DNA from: Gammaproteobacteria bacterium
GTDB taxonomy: Bacteria; Pseudomonadota; Gammaproteobacteria; SURF-13
Length of the DNA: 64,000 bases
Direction: 5' to 3'
NCBI GenBank assembly: GCA_030680605.1
Contig: JAUXUQ010000007.1
Coordinates: 117,090-181,089 of the forward strand
Shown here: positions 16,235 to 26,716 of the stretch, one piece after another
Position numbering within the stretch: position 1 is the first letter of the stretch
How the letters are laid out: every line of letters starts with the position of its first letter
The notes under the pieces: generated by a model
What the model saw: only the letters and a program-made list of their open reading frames with translations
What the model was told of the DNA's origin: nothing
The model's database searches: none
Made by a program: the position numbers and the translations under genes

Positions 16235-16660
16235 GCACTCAATGACATCCCCATAGCCACCCCCCAGCGCGACCCGCTGCCCCCCGCGCAGGTAGAACTC
16301 ATCAAAAACAGCTTTGATGTGGAGGACACGGTCTTTCATGGCCTCATGGCACTGGGTGTACTGAAGGAAATCGGCATAAAATCCAACGGTGCACAACACA
16401 AGCGCTGGTTCCAGTTCATGCAGCGCACCGGGCGCTTCAGCGAGGCCCCGGACTATGCAGTCTGGACAGCGGATGAATTCATGGAATATACCGGTATCAT
16501 TCTGGCGATGAGTGACCCGGCACACCCCCTCTATGATTACGCAGCACAGGGCGTGGCAGCGATTCAGGAATTTTCTGAGCAACAGGTACACGACTACGAA
16601 CACCTGATTAACGTCGGCGCCAGCACCAACCGCCCGCCGTACACAACAATAAGGATATAA
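16232..16660 (+). CDS. Conserved-looking protein of unknown function upstream of aroC
   Basis: 142 residues, soluble, with no signal peptide or membrane helix. Sequence such as [30 protein letters not shown] and [34 protein letters not shown] suggests a helical fold, but I do not recognise the family. It ends 2 nt before the aroC ATG, so the two are one operon. The ATG at 16232 has no ribosome site and sits right at a predicted transcription start; a GTG one codon earlier is an alternative. A 143-codon open frame on the other strand is a shadow. Confidence 0.7.
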   Translation: MALNDIPIATPQRDPLPPAQVELIKNSFDVEDTVFHGLMALGVLKEIGIKSNGAQHKRWFQFMQRTGRFSEAPDYAVWTADEFMEYTGIILAMSDPAHPLYDYAAQGVAAIQEFSEQQVHDYEHLINVGASTNRPPYTTIRI

Positions 16661-16662
16661 CC

Positions 16663-17766
16663 ATGTCAGGTAACAGCTTCGGCAAATTATTTGTAATCAC
16701 CACGTTTGGTGAAAGCCATGGCCCCGCCCTCGGCTGTATCGTGGACGGCTGCCCACCCGGCATGGCACTGGCGGAGAGCGACATCCAGCCCGACCTCGAC
16801 CGGCGCAAGCCGGGGCAGTCACGCCATGTCAGTCAGCGGCGCGAAGATGATCAGGTACAAATCCTGTCTGGCGTGTTCGAGGGTAAAACCACCGGCACAC
16901 CGATCGGCCTGCTGATACACAACACCGACCAGCGCCCCAAGGACTACTCCAATATCGGCCAGACCTTCCGCCCCGGGCACGCCGATTACACTTACACCCA
17001 GAAATACGGCTTCCGCGACTATCGCGGCGGTGGCCGCTCTTCGGCGCGTGAAACAGCGATGCGGGTTGCAGCGGGCGCCATTGCCCGCAAGTATCTGCTG
17101 GAGCAGCATGGCATTGTGATTCGTGGTTATCTGGCGCAACTCGGCCCGATCAAGATAGATACCCTGGACTGGCGCGAAGTGCACAACAATCCGTTTTTCT
17201 GCCCGGACAAAGACAAGGTAGCCGAGATCGAAAATTACATGGATCGTCTGCGCAAAGAAGGTGACTCCATCGGTGCACGCATCAACATCGTGGCCAGCCC
17301 TATGCCCGTGGGTCTGGGCGAGCCCATCTTCGACCGCCTCGACGCCGATATTGCACACGCCATGATGAGTATCAACGCCGTCAAGGGCGTGGAAATCGGT
17401 GCCGGCTTTGCCAGCGTCGAGCAGAAAGGCACCGTACACCGTGATGAGATCACACCCACCGGCTTCCTCGGCAACAACGCAGGCGGCATTCTCGGCGGCA
17501 TTTCGTCGGGACAGGATATTCTGGTCAGCATTGCGCTCAAACCTACCTCCAGTCTGCGACTGCCCGCACACAGCATCAACCTGCAGGGCGAGGCGATGGA
17601 GATGGTCACCCATGGCCGCCACGACCCCTGCGTCGGCATCCGCGCCACACCGATTGCCGAGGCGATGCTGGCGCTGACGTTGATGGATCATGTACTGCGT
17701 GATCGCGCACAGAACAAGGATGTAGCACGTACCACACCGGTGCTGCCGGGGAGCACACCCGCCTGA
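16663..17766 (+). CDS. aroC: Chorismate synthase
   Basis: 367 residues. It converts EPSP to chorismate with reduced FMN, the last step of the shikimate pathway. Conserved blocks are [18 protein letters not shown] at the N terminus, [30 protein letters not shown] and the late [17 protein letters not shown], with length as in other gammaproteobacteria. AGGATATAACC precedes the ATG. It is co-transcribed with the small unknown gene upstream. The 145-nt stretch after it shows no gene. Confidence 0.97.
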   Translation: MSGNSFGKLFVITTFGESHGPALGCIVDGCPPGMALAESDIQPDLDRRKPGQSRHVSQRREDDQVQILSGVFEGKTTGTPIGLLIHNTDQRPKDYSNIGQTFRPGHADYTYTQKYGFRDYRGGGRSSARETAMRVAAGAIARKYLLEQHGIVIRGYLAQLGPIKIDTLDWREVHNNPFFCPDKDKVAEIENYMDRLRKEGDSIGARINIVASPMPVGLGEPIFDRLDADIAHAMMSINAVKGVEIGAGFASVEQKGTVHRDEITPTGFLGNNAGGILGGISSGQDILVSIALKPTSSLRLPAHSINLQGEAMEMVTHGRHDPCVGIRATPIAEAMLALTLMDHVLRDRAQNKDVARTTPVLPGSTPA

Positions 17767-17932
17767 GGCAATCCGGCGCAGCGTGTCCGCCGCACTGCGT
17801 CCAGCACAGCCCGGTTTTGCGCGCCAATACTCTTTGGCGCCCACTCCGGCCATCATTGATACGCAACAGCGCTGAAATAATGACAACGTCGCCCGCTCCT
17901 ATGCCTGTTACTTGCACACCATAACTGTCTCC

Positions 17933-19066
17933 ATGCCCTACTGGCGCTTATCCGGTTTCTACCTGTTTTACTTCGCCGTGCTGGGTGCGCTGGTGCCTTA
18001 TTGGGGCCTGTATCTCCAGTCGATCGGTTTCAACGCCGTGGAGATCGGTCACCTGATGGCGCTGCTCATGATCTCGCGCATCGTCGCACCCAATGTCTGG
18101 GCCTGGATTGCCGACCACCGCGAGAGCCGCATGCGCATGGTGCGGCTCACCACGTTCCTCACCATTGTCACCTTTGCCGGGGTCTTTCTCGGCACCAGCT
18201 TCTGGTGGCTGGGTCTGGTGATGCTGGTCTTCAGCTTCTTCTGGAACGCCTCATTGCCGCTGCTGGAAGTCACCACCATGCGTCACCTCGGCGGCCATGC
18301 GGGCGGTTACAGCCGGGTGCGCTTGTGGGGCTCAATCGGTTTTATCGTCAGCGTGTCGGCACTGGGGCCGGTCATCGACAGTTACGGCCCGTGGTGGATA
18401 TTACCCAGCCTGCTCGCACTCATGATCGGTATCTGGGCGTTCGGCATGGCGCTGCCGGAGACCGAAGTGCGCGGCACCGTGGAACACCCGGCACCGTTTC
18501 TGAAAACCATGCTGCGCCCGGAAGTGGCGCTGTTCCTGCTGGCCTGTTTTCTGATGCAGGCCAGCCACGGCCCTTACTACACATTTTACTCCATTTATCT
18601 GGTTGACCACGGCCACAGCAAGACAGTCATCGGCCTGCTGTGGGCGTTTGCCGTGCTGTGCGAGATCGGCGTGTTTCTGCTGATGCAGCGCCTCATGCAA
18701 CGTGTTTCGCTGCGCCTGATACTGATGGGGAGTTTTGCGCTGGCCACCCTGCGCTGGCTGCTGATCGGACAGTTTCCCGACAGCCTGCCGCTGCTGGTCA
18801 TTGCCCAGACACTGCACGCCGCCACCTTCGGCGCCTTTCATGCCGCCGGCATGCAGGTGGTGTACCGCTTCTTCACCGGCAGCCACCAGTTTCGCGGCCA
18901 GGCCGTCTACAGCAGCGTGAGCTTCGGCGGCGGCGGCGCGATCGGCAGCCTGTACAGCGGTTATCTGTGGGAATCCGCAGGGCCGGGATTTACCTTCTTC
19001 ATTGCCGCACTGCTGAGCCTGGGCGCATTCCTGATCGCGTGGCGCTTGTTGCGCGAGCACGTTTAG
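17933..19066 (+). CDS. Major facilitator transporter, HcaT/MFS_1-like
   Basis: 377 residues with about twelve hydrophobic segments. The N terminus MPYWRLSGFYLFYFAVLGALVPYWGLYL and the helix-2/3 stretch MISRIVAPNVWAWIADHRESRMRMV match the 3-phenylpropionate-transporter-like (MFS_1_like) group. Later features are FFTGSHQFRGQAVYSSVSFGGGGAIGSL and a final helix. It is an inner-membrane secondary transporter; the substrate cannot be told. The start is uncertain: the ATG at 17933 suits the family, with a TTG seven codons upstream. It may share a transcript with leuC, which begins 75 nt later. Confidence 0.82.
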   Translation: MPYWRLSGFYLFYFAVLGALVPYWGLYLQSIGFNAVEIGHLMALLMISRIVAPNVWAWIADHRESRMRMVRLTTFLTIVTFAGVFLGTSFWWLGLVMLVFSFFWNASLPLLEVTTMRHLGGHAGGYSRVRLWGSIGFIVSVSALGPVIDSYGPWWILPSLLALMIGIWAFGMALPETEVRGTVEHPAPFLKTMLRPEVALFLLACFLMQASHGPYYTFYSIYLVDHGHSKTVIGLLWAFAVLCEIGVFLLMQRLMQRVSLRLILMGSFALATLRWLLIGQFPDSLPLLVIAQTLHAATFGAFHAAGMQVVYRFFTGSHQFRGQAVYSSVSFGGGGAIGSLYSGYLWESAGPGFTFFIAALLSLGAFLIAWRLLREHV

Positions 19067-19140
19067 ACTGCACTATTTCACGCCGGGCCTAATCGGCGTA
19101 AAATGTGCTGCTGTTCTCTGAAGCAGCGCGTCACCCACTT

Positions 19141-20538
19141 ATGATCGGAAGAACCCTCTACGACAAACTCTGGGACGCCCATGTAGTGCGCGCCGAGTCC
19201 GATGGCACGGCATTGCTCTATATCGATCGTCACCTGGTGCATGAAGTCACCTCGCCGCAGGCCTTCGAAGGCCTGCGCCTGGCCGGTCGCAAACCGTGGC
19301 GCACCTCGAGCATTCTTGCCGTGCCCGACCATAACGTACCCACCATCGGACTGGAGCAGGGCGTGACCGATCCCGTGTCGCGCCTCCAGATCGAAACGCT
19401 GGACGACAACTGTGCCGAGTATGGTATTACCGAATTCAAGATGAATGACATGCGCCAGGGCATTGTGCATGTGATCGGCCCGGAACAGGGCGCTACCCTG
19501 CCCGGCATGACGGTGGTGTGCGGTGATTCCCACACCTCCACCCACGGTGCGTTTGCCGCGCTGGCGCAAGGTATCGGCACCTCCGAAGTGGAGCATGTGC
19601 TCGCCACCCAGTGCCTGCTGCAAAAAAAGGCCAAGAACATGCGCATCACTGTGGACGGTGCGCTCAGCCCCGGCCTCACCGCCAAGGACATCGTGCTCGC
19701 CATCATCGGCAAGATCGGCACCGCCGGGGCCACCGGCTACGCCATCGAATACGCGGGCAGTGCCATTCGCGCGCTCTCCATGGAAGGCCGCATGACGGTG
19801 TGCAACATGAGCATTGAGGCGGGCGCGCGCTGCGGCATGGTGGCAGTGGACGACACCACGCTCGCCTACCTGGAAGGCCGCCCCTACGCGCCCAAAGATG
19901 CATTGTGGCAGAAGGCCGTGAGCGCATGGTGCACATTAAATAGTGACGCCGATGCACGCTTTGACAAAGAGGTACAGCTCGATGCCGCGGCCATCACGCC
20001 ACAAGTCACCTGGGGCACCTCGCCTGAGATGGTCACCACCATTGATGGCTATGTGCCCGACCCGGCCCAGATAGCCGACAGCGTAAAGCGTGGCGACATG
20101 GAGCGGGCGCTTAAATACATGGGTCTGACGCCCGGCACAGCCATCACCGACATCGCGCTCGACAAGATCTTCATCGGCTCCTGCACCAACGCGCGCATCG
20201 AAGACTTGCGCGCCGCCGCCGCTGTGGTGCGCGGCAAAAAGGTGGCGAGCAATATCAAACTCGCCATGGTCGTGCCCGGTTCCGGCCTGGTGAAGCAGCA
20301 GGCGGAAAAAGAAGGCCTCGACAAAATTTTTATTGCGGCCGGCTTCCAGTGGCGCGCACCCGGCTGTTCCATGTGCCTCGCCATGAATGCAGATCGTCTG
20401 GAGCCGGGCGAGCGCTGCGCCTCGACCTCGAACCGCAATTTTGAAGGCCGTCAGGGCCAGGGCGGTCGCACGCACCTGGTCAGTCCGGCGATGGCTGCTG
20501 CCGCTGCCGTGGCCGGACATTTTTCCGATATCCGCTAG
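19141..20538 (+). CDS. leuC: 3-isopropylmalate dehydratase, large subunit
   Basis: 465 residues. With LeuD it isomerises 2- to 3-isopropylmalate in leucine synthesis. The [4Fe-4S] ligands are in [11 protein letters not shown] and [39 protein letters not shown] is the aconitase-family substrate block. The ATG at 19141 ([16 protein letters not shown]) is the family start; a GTG 12 codons upstream is rejected. First of leuC-leuD-leuB-asd in tight order. Confidence 0.96.
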   Translation: MIGRTLYDKLWDAHVVRAESDGTALLYIDRHLVHEVTSPQAFEGLRLAGRKPWRTSSILAVPDHNVPTIGLEQGVTDPVSRLQIETLDDNCAEYGITEFKMNDMRQGIVHVIGPEQGATLPGMTVVCGDSHTSTHGAFAALAQGIGTSEVEHVLATQCLLQKKAKNMRITVDGALSPGLTAKDIVLAIIGKIGTAGATGYAIEYAGSAIRALSMEGRMTVCNMSIEAGARCGMVAVDDTTLAYLEGRPYAPKDALWQKAVSAWCTLNSDADARFDKEVQLDAAAITPQVTWGTSPEMVTTIDGYVPDPAQIADSVKRGDMERALKYMGLTPGTAITDIALDKIFIGSCTNARIEDLRAAAAVVRGKKVASNIKLAMVVPGSGLVKQQAEKEGLDKIFIAAGFQWRAPGCSMCLAMNADRLEPGERCASTSNRNFEGRQGQGGRTHLVSPAMAAAAAVAGHFSDIR

Positions 20539-20552
20539 TACGCTAACCAACG

Positions 20553-21191
20553 ATGCAAAAATTCACCACACTGACGGGTATCGTCGCGCCACTGGATCGC
20601 ACCAACGTCGACACCGATGCCATCATTCCAAAACAGTTTCTGAAGTCCATCAAGCGCACCGGCTTCGGCCCGAACCTGTTTGATGAATGGCGTTATCTCG
20701 ATCACGGCGAACCGGGCCGGGATAACAGCGGGCGCCCGCTTAACCCGGACTTCGTACTCAATCAACCCCGCTATCAGGGCGCACGTGTCTTGCTGGCGCG
20801 CGACAACTTTGGCTGCGGCTCATCCCGTGAACACGCACCGTGGGCGCTGGAAGATTACGGCTTTAGCGCACTGATTGCGCCTAGCTATGCCGATATCTTT
20901 TACAACAACTGCTTCAAGAATGGCTTGTTGCCGATCGTGCTCGACAGTGCGATCGTCGATCGCTTGTTCAAGGAAGTAGAGGCCACACCGGGCTATACCC
21001 TCACTATTGATCTGGCCACGCAGCGTATCACGACACCCACGGGCGACAGCCTGCCGTTTGAGGTCGAGGTGTTTCGCAAGCATTGCTTGTTAAACGGCCT
21101 GGATGACATCGGTCTTACCTTGCAACATACGGACGATATCAAGCGCTACGAGGCGCAACGCCGCACTGAAGCTCCCTGGCTGTTTACCTGA
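20553..21191 (+). CDS. leuD: 3-isopropylmalate dehydratase, small subunit
   Basis: 212 residues, full length for the family. The swivel domain carries [22 protein letters not shown] near the start and the active-site loop [14 protein letters not shown]. The C-terminal [20 protein letters not shown] is characteristic. Starts 14 nt after leuC and ends 15 nt before leuB, so it is translated from the same message. Confidence 0.97.
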   Translation: MQKFTTLTGIVAPLDRTNVDTDAIIPKQFLKSIKRTGFGPNLFDEWRYLDHGEPGRDNSGRPLNPDFVLNQPRYQGARVLLARDNFGCGSSREHAPWALEDYGFSALIAPSYADIFYNNCFKNGLLPIVLDSAIVDRLFKEVEATPGYTLTIDLATQRITTPTGDSLPFEVEVFRKHCLLNGLDDIGLTLQHTDDIKRYEAQRRTEAPWLFT

Positions 21192-21206
21192 AGGGTATCT
21201 TAGAAC

Positions 21207-22286
21207 ATGACAAAAAAAATCGCGGTACTCCCCGGCGATGGTATCGGCGCAGAAATTATCGCCGAAGCAGTCAAGCTGCTCGACTGCCTGCGCAGCAACT
21301 TCGGCCTCGACATCGACATGGAACAGGCACTGGTGGGTGGTGCGGCCATCGACGCTACCGGCCAGCCCCTGCCAGACCAGACCTTGGCGCTTGCCCGGCA
21401 AGCCGATGCGGTGCTGCTGGGTGCGGTAGGCGGGCCGAAGTGGGAAACACTCGACATTGCCGTGCGCCCCGAAAAAGGTCTGCTGGGACTGCGCAAGGAA
21501 TTAAACTTGTTCGCCAATCTGCGGCCTGCCATTTTGTATCCGCAGCTCGCCTCCGCCTCCACACTCAAGCCCGAGGTCGTGGCCGGACTCGACATCATGA
21601 TCGTGCGCGAACTCACTGGCGATATTTACTTCGGCCAGCCACGCGGCGTGCACACGCTCGCGCATGGTGAGCGCGAGGGCTTTAACACCATGCGCTACAG
21701 CGAGTCCGAGATTGAGCGCATCGGTCGGGTGGCATTTGATATCGCGAACAAGCGTAATAAAAAACTCTGCTCGGTGGACAAGGCCAATGTGCTTGAATGC
21801 ACTGAACTCTGGCGCGAGATCATGACCGGGCTCGCCAAGGATTATCCTGACGTTGCACTCAGCCACATGTACGTGGACAACGCCGCGATGCAACTGGTGC
21901 GTGCGCCCAAGCAGTTTGATGTCATGGTCACCGGCAATATCTTCGGCGACATTCTGTCTGACGAGGCCTCGATGCTCACCGGCTCCATCGGCATGCTGCC
22001 GTCGGCCTCGCTCGATGCCAACGGCAAGGGCATGTACGAACCGATACATGGCTCAGCACCGGACATCGCGGGTAAGGACATCGCCAACCCGCTCGCCACC
22101 CTGCTGTCAGTGGCGATGATGTTGCGCTACACTTTGCAGGAGCCGGAACTCGCCGCACGCGTAGAACGCGCCGTCAGCGATGTGCTGGACCAGAATTACC
22201 GCACCGCCGATATCTACACCGAGGGTATGCGGAAGGTGGGCAGCCGGGAAATGGGCGACGCAGTGCTGGCGGCACTGCAACGTTGA
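21207..22286 (+). CDS. leuB: 3-isopropylmalate dehydrogenase
   Basis: 359 residues. It oxidatively decarboxylates 3-isopropylmalate with NAD and Mg. The nucleotide-binding [22 protein letters not shown], the active-site Tyr in [11 protein letters not shown], the Lys in SVDKANVL and the [14 protein letters not shown] loop are all in place. Third gene of the leucine cluster. asd follows after 62 nt, as in Pseudomonas. Confidence 0.97.
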   Translation: MTKKIAVLPGDGIGAEIIAEAVKLLDCLRSNFGLDIDMEQALVGGAAIDATGQPLPDQTLALARQADAVLLGAVGGPKWETLDIAVRPEKGLLGLRKELNLFANLRPAILYPQLASASTLKPEVVAGLDIMIVRELTGDIYFGQPRGVHTLAHGEREGFNTMRYSESEIERIGRVAFDIANKRNKKLCSVDKANVLECTELWREIMTGLAKDYPDVALSHMYVDNAAMQLVRAPKQFDVMVTGNIFGDILSDEASMLTGSIGMLPSASLDANGKGMYEPIHGSAPDIAGKDIANPLATLLSVAMMLRYTLQEPELAARVERAVSDVLDQNYRTADIYTEGMRKVGSREMGDAVLAALQR

Positions 22287-22348
22287 AGCGCCTTACTGCT
22301 GAACACAGCCTTCATATACTTACCAGCCAAACAGGAACAATACAGCCC

Positions 22349-23377
22349 ATGAGCAAGTTATTTGATGTCGCCGTGGTCGGCGCTACCGGCGCGGTCGGCG
22401 AGACCATTATCGAGATACTGGCCGAGCGTGATTTTCCGGTACGCAATCTTTATCTGCTCGCGAGCAGTCGCTCCGCAGGCAGCAGAATCGAATTCAAGGG
22501 CAAGCACCATAGGGTCGAGGACCTCGCCGACTTTGATTTTTCCAAAGTTCAGGTGGCCCTGTTTTCACCCGGTGCCGAGGTGTCGGCCATCTATGCGCCC
22601 AAGGCTGCTGCGGCAGGCTGCGTAGTCATCGACAACACCTCGCAGTTTCGCTATGACGATGATGTCCCGCTGGTAATACCGGAGGTGAACCCGCACGCCA
22701 TCGCGCAGTACACGAACCGCGGCATCATCGCCAACCCCAACTGCTCCACCATCCAGATGCTGGTGGCGCTCAAGCCCATCCACGACGCGGTGGGCATCGA
22801 GCGCATCAACGTCTGCACCTACCAATCGGTCTCCGGTACTGGCAAAGAGGCGATAGCGGAGCTGGCGAACCAGACGGCGGCCCTGCTGAATGGCAACGAG
22901 TCGCCCGCGCAGGTCTACCCCAAGCAGATCGCCTTCAACGTGCTACCGCAGATTGACGTCTTTCAGGACAACGGCTACACCAAGGAAGAAATGAAGATGG
23001 TGTGGGAGACGCACAAAATCATGGAAGACGACAGCATCCAGGTCAACCCGACTGCGGTGCGCGTGCCGGTATTCTATGGCCACTCCGAGGCACTGCACAT
23101 CGAAACCCGACAAAAAATCAGCGCGCAGGAGGCACGCGCGTTGCTGAAAAAAGCACCGGGCATCGTGGTATATGACGAACGTATCCCGGGCGGCTACCCC
23201 ACGGCCGCGACGGAGTCCGCCGGCCATGACCCGGTGTTTGTCGGGCGCATTCGCGAGGACATCTCGCATCCGCGCGGCCTCGACCTGTGGGTGGTTTCGG
23301 ACAATGTGCGCAAGGGAGCGGCCTTGAACAGCATCCAGATTGCGGAAATTCTGGTCAAAACCTATCTGATGGGCTAA
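22349..23377 (+). CDS. asd: Aspartate-semialdehyde dehydrogenase
   Basis: 342 residues from the ATG at 22349, preceded by AGGAAC. It reduces aspartyl phosphate with NADPH at the branch point to lysine, methionine and threonine. GATGAVG (11-17) binds NADP, and the catalytic Cys is C132 in NPNCSTIQM. QIAFNVLPQID and VFYGHSEALHIE are family blocks. An in-frame upstream codon would add 22 residues unlike the family. No clear terminator follows; the 120 nt before fimV are AT-rich. Confidence 0.97.
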   Translation: MSKLFDVAVVGATGAVGETIIEILAERDFPVRNLYLLASSRSAGSRIEFKGKHHRVEDLADFDFSKVQVALFSPGAEVSAIYAPKAAAAGCVVIDNTSQFRYDDDVPLVIPEVNPHAIAQYTNRGIIANPNCSTIQMLVALKPIHDAVGIERINVCTYQSVSGTGKEAIAELANQTAALLNGNESPAQVYPKQIAFNVLPQIDVFQDNGYTKEEMKMVWETHKIMEDDSIQVNPTAVRVPVFYGHSEALHIETRQKISAQEARALLKKAPGIVVYDERIPGGYPTAATESAGHDPVFVGRIREDISHPRGLDLWVVSDNVRKGAALNSIQIAEILVKTYLMG

Positions 23378-23497
23378 TCTTGAAGGTGTTTTGTAAAGGC
23401 TATTCGAAGTTTGATGGCCTATGTCTATATCTCAAAAATAGCTATTAATTACCGCGCTTTGATGGGGTGACGAACGTCGCCGCCACAGGGAGAAAAC

Positions 23498-25888
23498 ATG
23501 GCACGCCTACTGGCCCGAATGCTTGCAGTGCTTGCGTTGTGGTTGCCTCTTGTCAGCCATGGCCTCGGGTTGGGCGAGATCAACCTGCATTCGGCCCTCA
23601 ATCAGCCGCTGGAAGCCGAGATTGCGCTGCTCGCGCTACGCCCCGATGAGACTGATAGCCTCAGTGTAAAGCTGGCCTCCAACGCGACCTTCGAACAGGC
23701 AGGTATCGAACGCTCGCCCCTGCTGTCGGAGTTGCGCTTCAAGCTGGAACAGAAAGCCACCGGCGACTATTACATCCGCGCCTACACCCAGACACCGATC
23801 AAGGAGCCGTTCCTCAACTTTTTGCTCGAAGTAACGTGGTCGGCCGGTCGACTGGTTCGGGAATACACTGTGCTGGTCGATCCGCCCACCCTGATGAGCG
23901 CGCCTGCACCACGTATTCAGACGCCTCGCACCCAAAATTCCGCGCCTCCCGACACTGCACGCACAAAACCCTCGGCGACCGGTACGCCTCCGCTCCATGC
24001 AGAACCACAGATCAATCCCGCGTCAGCTACGGCTGGCAACCACGTTACCCGGCCACGCGATACCCTCTGGTCGCTCGCACAGCGCCTGCGCCCCAACTCC
24101 AGCGTCAGCACCCAGCAGATGATGCTGGCCTTGCTCAAGGCCAACCCCGAAGCCTTCTTCGAACATAACATCAACAGCCTCAGAGCCGGTCACCACCTGC
24201 GGGTGCCCGATCTCGAAGAAATCAACGCCATCAGCGCAGAGCAAGCGCTACGCGACGTCACGCAACAAAACGCCGCGTGGGCGGACGCCCGCTCCAGGCC
24301 TGTGGCAGATGGATCCACGGGCGCGCAGGCTCATCTCAAGCTGCTAGCCGCAAATGATGCTGGAGCAGCGAAAGCCGACAACACGAATGACACAAGCAGC
24401 ACTGACAGTGTGCAGAAAAAACTGTCGCTTGCCAATGAGGCGGTAGAAGCCCAGCGCCAGGAAAACGAAGACCTGCAGTCACGTCTGACTGAGCTTGAGA
24501 ACCAGGTGGAGTCGATGCAGAAGCTGCTCGCCCTCAAGAATGAAAACCTGGCAAACCTGCAAAGCAGGCTGGAGGAAATCCAACCCGGTTTAGCGGCACA
24601 ACCTTTGACGCTTGCACCCGAAGCACAGCCCCAATCTGAATCTGCCACCGTACTCAAGCAGCAGGTCACACCCGACGCAGGGCCAGAACTCTATAAAATC
24701 CTGCAAGGCCTGGGCAGCGAAATTCAGGGCAACTCATCGTTGCAAGCGGTGGTCGGTGGTGGCGCATTACTGCTGCTTAGCCTGCTGTGGCTGATCCATC
24801 GCAGACGGCGCCTAAACGCCGCCGCCCTCACCGAGGAAGGCTTCTACAGTGCTCACAGCACTTACAACGCAGCGGCTGTAGCAGATCAACCACCACTGAA
24901 CGACATACACACCATCAAGCCTGACCCAGCGGCTGAAGCCCAAGCTCCGCCGGGCGAGATTGATACCTACCCCACCGACGAACAATACCCGCAGGCTGAA
25001 GCACTACTGCGGCAGCTCATTGCAAAAGAACCGGAGCGGCACGAGCTCAAGCTGCGCCTGCTTGAGCTGTTTTATCTCACCAAAAACAAAGCCGCGTTTG
25101 CTGCCGCTGCAGAAAATCTGCATACCGCACTCGCAGGTACCGGTCCGCTGTGGAGAACAGCAGCAGACATGGGCCAGGAACTGTGTCCCGAGCATCCACT
25201 GTTTGCATCTGCCGCTGTGCTGGTATCACCCACCGCTGATGCCGCCCCCGCACCGGCAATTCTGGAGACACCTTTACCCGATCCCGGGGTATCCGCCGGG
25301 GCAGACTTCACACTTGATTTACCGGAGATAGACACGGCACCCGTACGGTCGATACCGGCGTCTGCGTTGACTGATTTAGGACTCCCCTCCCAGCCACCCA
25401 AGGCAGCCGCGGACACGGCTGAGCTCTCGCGCGCGGCGCCTGACAACGAGCTCAACCCCACTGACCTTGCGGACATGGGAGCTGCGCCCAAAACCACTGA
25501 AGCAGCAGCCGAAGAAACTGTGGTTGATGACACATCTCCCCCGATCGAGTTTCGCATCGACGACCTCACACCAGGGGCGCCGATAACCCCCGCGATGGAA
25601 CCCGAATCCGGCGACGGACTCGACTTTGACCTGGAAGACGAAGCCCTGGCGATGGCCGAATCAGATACGACCGCCCTGCTTGACAGCGAAATCGATACTG
25701 CGGACGAAGAAGGCGGTGCGCTGGATGAATACGACGACGAAGTAGCCACCAAACTGGATCTGGCGCGTGCTTATCTGGATATGGGTGACGAAGAAGGTGC
25801 CACCAGCATACTCACCGAAGTGCTGGAGGAGGGCAATGCCGACCAAAGGCAAGAGGCGCATGACCTGATGGCCGACCTGCACAAGTAA
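23498..25888 (+). CDS. fimV: FimV-type pole-organising peptidoglycan-binding protein
   Basis: 796 residues. A signal peptide (about 1-22) and the FimV N-terminal domain (LGLGEINLHSALNQPLEAEIALL) are followed by a LysM-like region at about 183-239. A coiled coil follows (about 306-361), then one transmembrane helix (about 418-433), an acidic cytoplasmic part and the conserved FimV C-terminal motif DEVATKLDLARAYLDMGDEEGATSILTEVLEEG. In Pseudomonas FimV supports type IV pilus assembly and polar cAMP signalling. The GGGAG ribosome site fits the ATG. The leuB-asd-fimV order is conserved, but truA does not follow here. Confidence 0.93.
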   Translation: MARLLARMLAVLALWLPLVSHGLGLGEINLHSALNQPLEAEIALLALRPDETDSLSVKLASNATFEQAGIERSPLLSELRFKLEQKATGDYYIRAYTQTPIKEPFLNFLLEVTWSAGRLVREYTVLVDPPTLMSAPAPRIQTPRTQNSAPPDTARTKPSATGTPPLHAEPQINPASATAGNHVTRPRDTLWSLAQRLRPNSSVSTQQMMLALLKANPEAFFEHNINSLRAGHHLRVPDLEEINAISAEQALRDVTQQNAAWADARSRPVADGSTGAQAHLKLLAANDAGAAKADNTNDTSSTDSVQKKLSLANEAVEAQRQENEDLQSRLTELENQVESMQKLLALKNENLANLQSRLEEIQPGLAAQPLTLAPEAQPQSESATVLKQQVTPDAGPELYKILQGLGSEIQGNSSLQAVVGGGALLLLSLLWLIHRRRRLNAAALTEEGFYSAHSTYNAAAVADQPPLNDIHTIKPDPAAEAQAPPGEIDTYPTDEQYPQAEALLRQLIAKEPERHELKLRLLELFYLTKNKAAFAAAAENLHTALAGTGPLWRTAADMGQELCPEHPLFASAAVLVSPTADAAPAPAILETPLPDPGVSAGADFTLDLPEIDTAPVRSIPASALTDLGLPSQPPKAAADTAELSRAAPDNELNPTDLADMGAAPKTTEAAAEETVVDDTSPPIEFRIDDLTPGAPITPAMEPESGDGLDFDLEDEALAMAESDTTALLDSEIDTADEEGGALDEYDDEVATKLDLARAYLDMGDEEGATSILTEVLEEGNADQRQEAHDLMADLHK

Positions 25889-25999
25889 TCCCTCACCCGA
25901 AACGTACAGGCATGCGCCAATACTGAGTATCGGCAGTCTCTTGACTGTCTGGGGCGGTGCCCCCGTTTATACTTCAGAATCACCCAAGCGCGAGGCACT

Positions 26000-26692
26000 A
26001 TGCCACGCAACCTCACCATGCACACCCTCATTCGTATCGTCAGCTTTCTGGTTTTTGCTGCGTTTGTAGCCTTAGGCAATCCGGCGCAACTGGTCTTTGC
26101 CGCCGTGCTGGTAGGTTTGACCTATTACATCACCCCAGACACAGAGATCAAGACCCTCTGGGGGTTACTGCGACGCATGCGCTGGCTGTTTCTGTCGTTG
26201 CTGGTGGTGTACCTCTGGTTCACACCCGGCCAGCCGCTGCTGCCGGCCATCGCCAGCCAACCCACACTGGAAGGCGTGCAGCAAGGCCTGCTGCGCATCA
26301 GTGCGTTGACACTACTGACGCTGGCTGCGAGCCTGTTGCTACAAAGCACGACACGCGAGACCCTGATTGCAGCGCTCTACCGCCTGGTCTCACCGTTGCG
26401 CTGGCTGGGGGTACAACCTGAGCGCATGGCAGTCCGCATCACCCTCACGCTGGGAGCCGTCACCGAGGTGCAGCAACTGCTCACCGAGCAGCTGCGTGAG
26501 CACCCCGCCAATACCAGCAGTAATCCTGTGGCACGTATCAGCGCAGTCAGTGCCGGTTTGTTTCAAGCCGTCATCGCACAGGCCGAGAAAGTGCCCTGTA
26601 CTCCACTCACCATCAGCGAAGGTGGCCGTCCGCCTGCCGCACAGTGGCTGGTACCCATCGTCCTGTGCGGCGCACTCTGGTATTTGGGCTGA
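26000..26692 (+). CDS. EcfT/CbiQ-like integral membrane protein
   Basis: 230 residues with several hydrophobic helices (about 10-60, 70-85, 98-112). The middle ALYRLVSPLRWLGVQPERMAVRITLTLGAVTEVQQLL resembles the coupling-helix region of CbiQ/EcfT transmembrane components of energy-coupling-factor vitamin and metal importers. No ECF ATPase or S component lies nearby, so either it works with distant partners or it is a diverged relative. GAGG precedes the ATG by 4 nt. It ends 24 nt short of the convergent nsrR. The family call is moderate. Confidence 0.55.
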   Translation: MPRNLTMHTLIRIVSFLVFAAFVALGNPAQLVFAAVLVGLTYYITPDTEIKTLWGLLRRMRWLFLSLLVVYLWFTPGQPLLPAIASQPTLEGVQQGLLRISALTLLTLAASLLLQSTTRETLIAALYRLVSPLRWLGVQPERMAVRITLTLGAVTEVQQLLTEQLREHPANTSSNPVARISAVSAGLFQAVIAQAEKVPCTPLTISEGGRPPAAQWLVPIVLCGALWYLG

Positions 26693-26716
26693 GGTGGGCA
26701 ACCGTAAAAATAGCTG

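Noticed and set aside
16819..17886. 355-codon minus-strand frame opposite aroC
   Set aside because: aroC is intact on the other strand, and the antisense product has no family features.
25072..25752. 226-codon Ser/Ala-rich minus-strand frame inside fimV
   Set aside because: It is the complement of the acidic low-complexity part of FimV, with no start signals or family features.
25942..25976. TTGACT and TATACT boxes before the EcfT-like gene
   Set aside because: The spacing is about 21 nt, outside the working range for a sigma-70 promoter; a small GGGGC/GCCCC stem between them makes it ambiguous.
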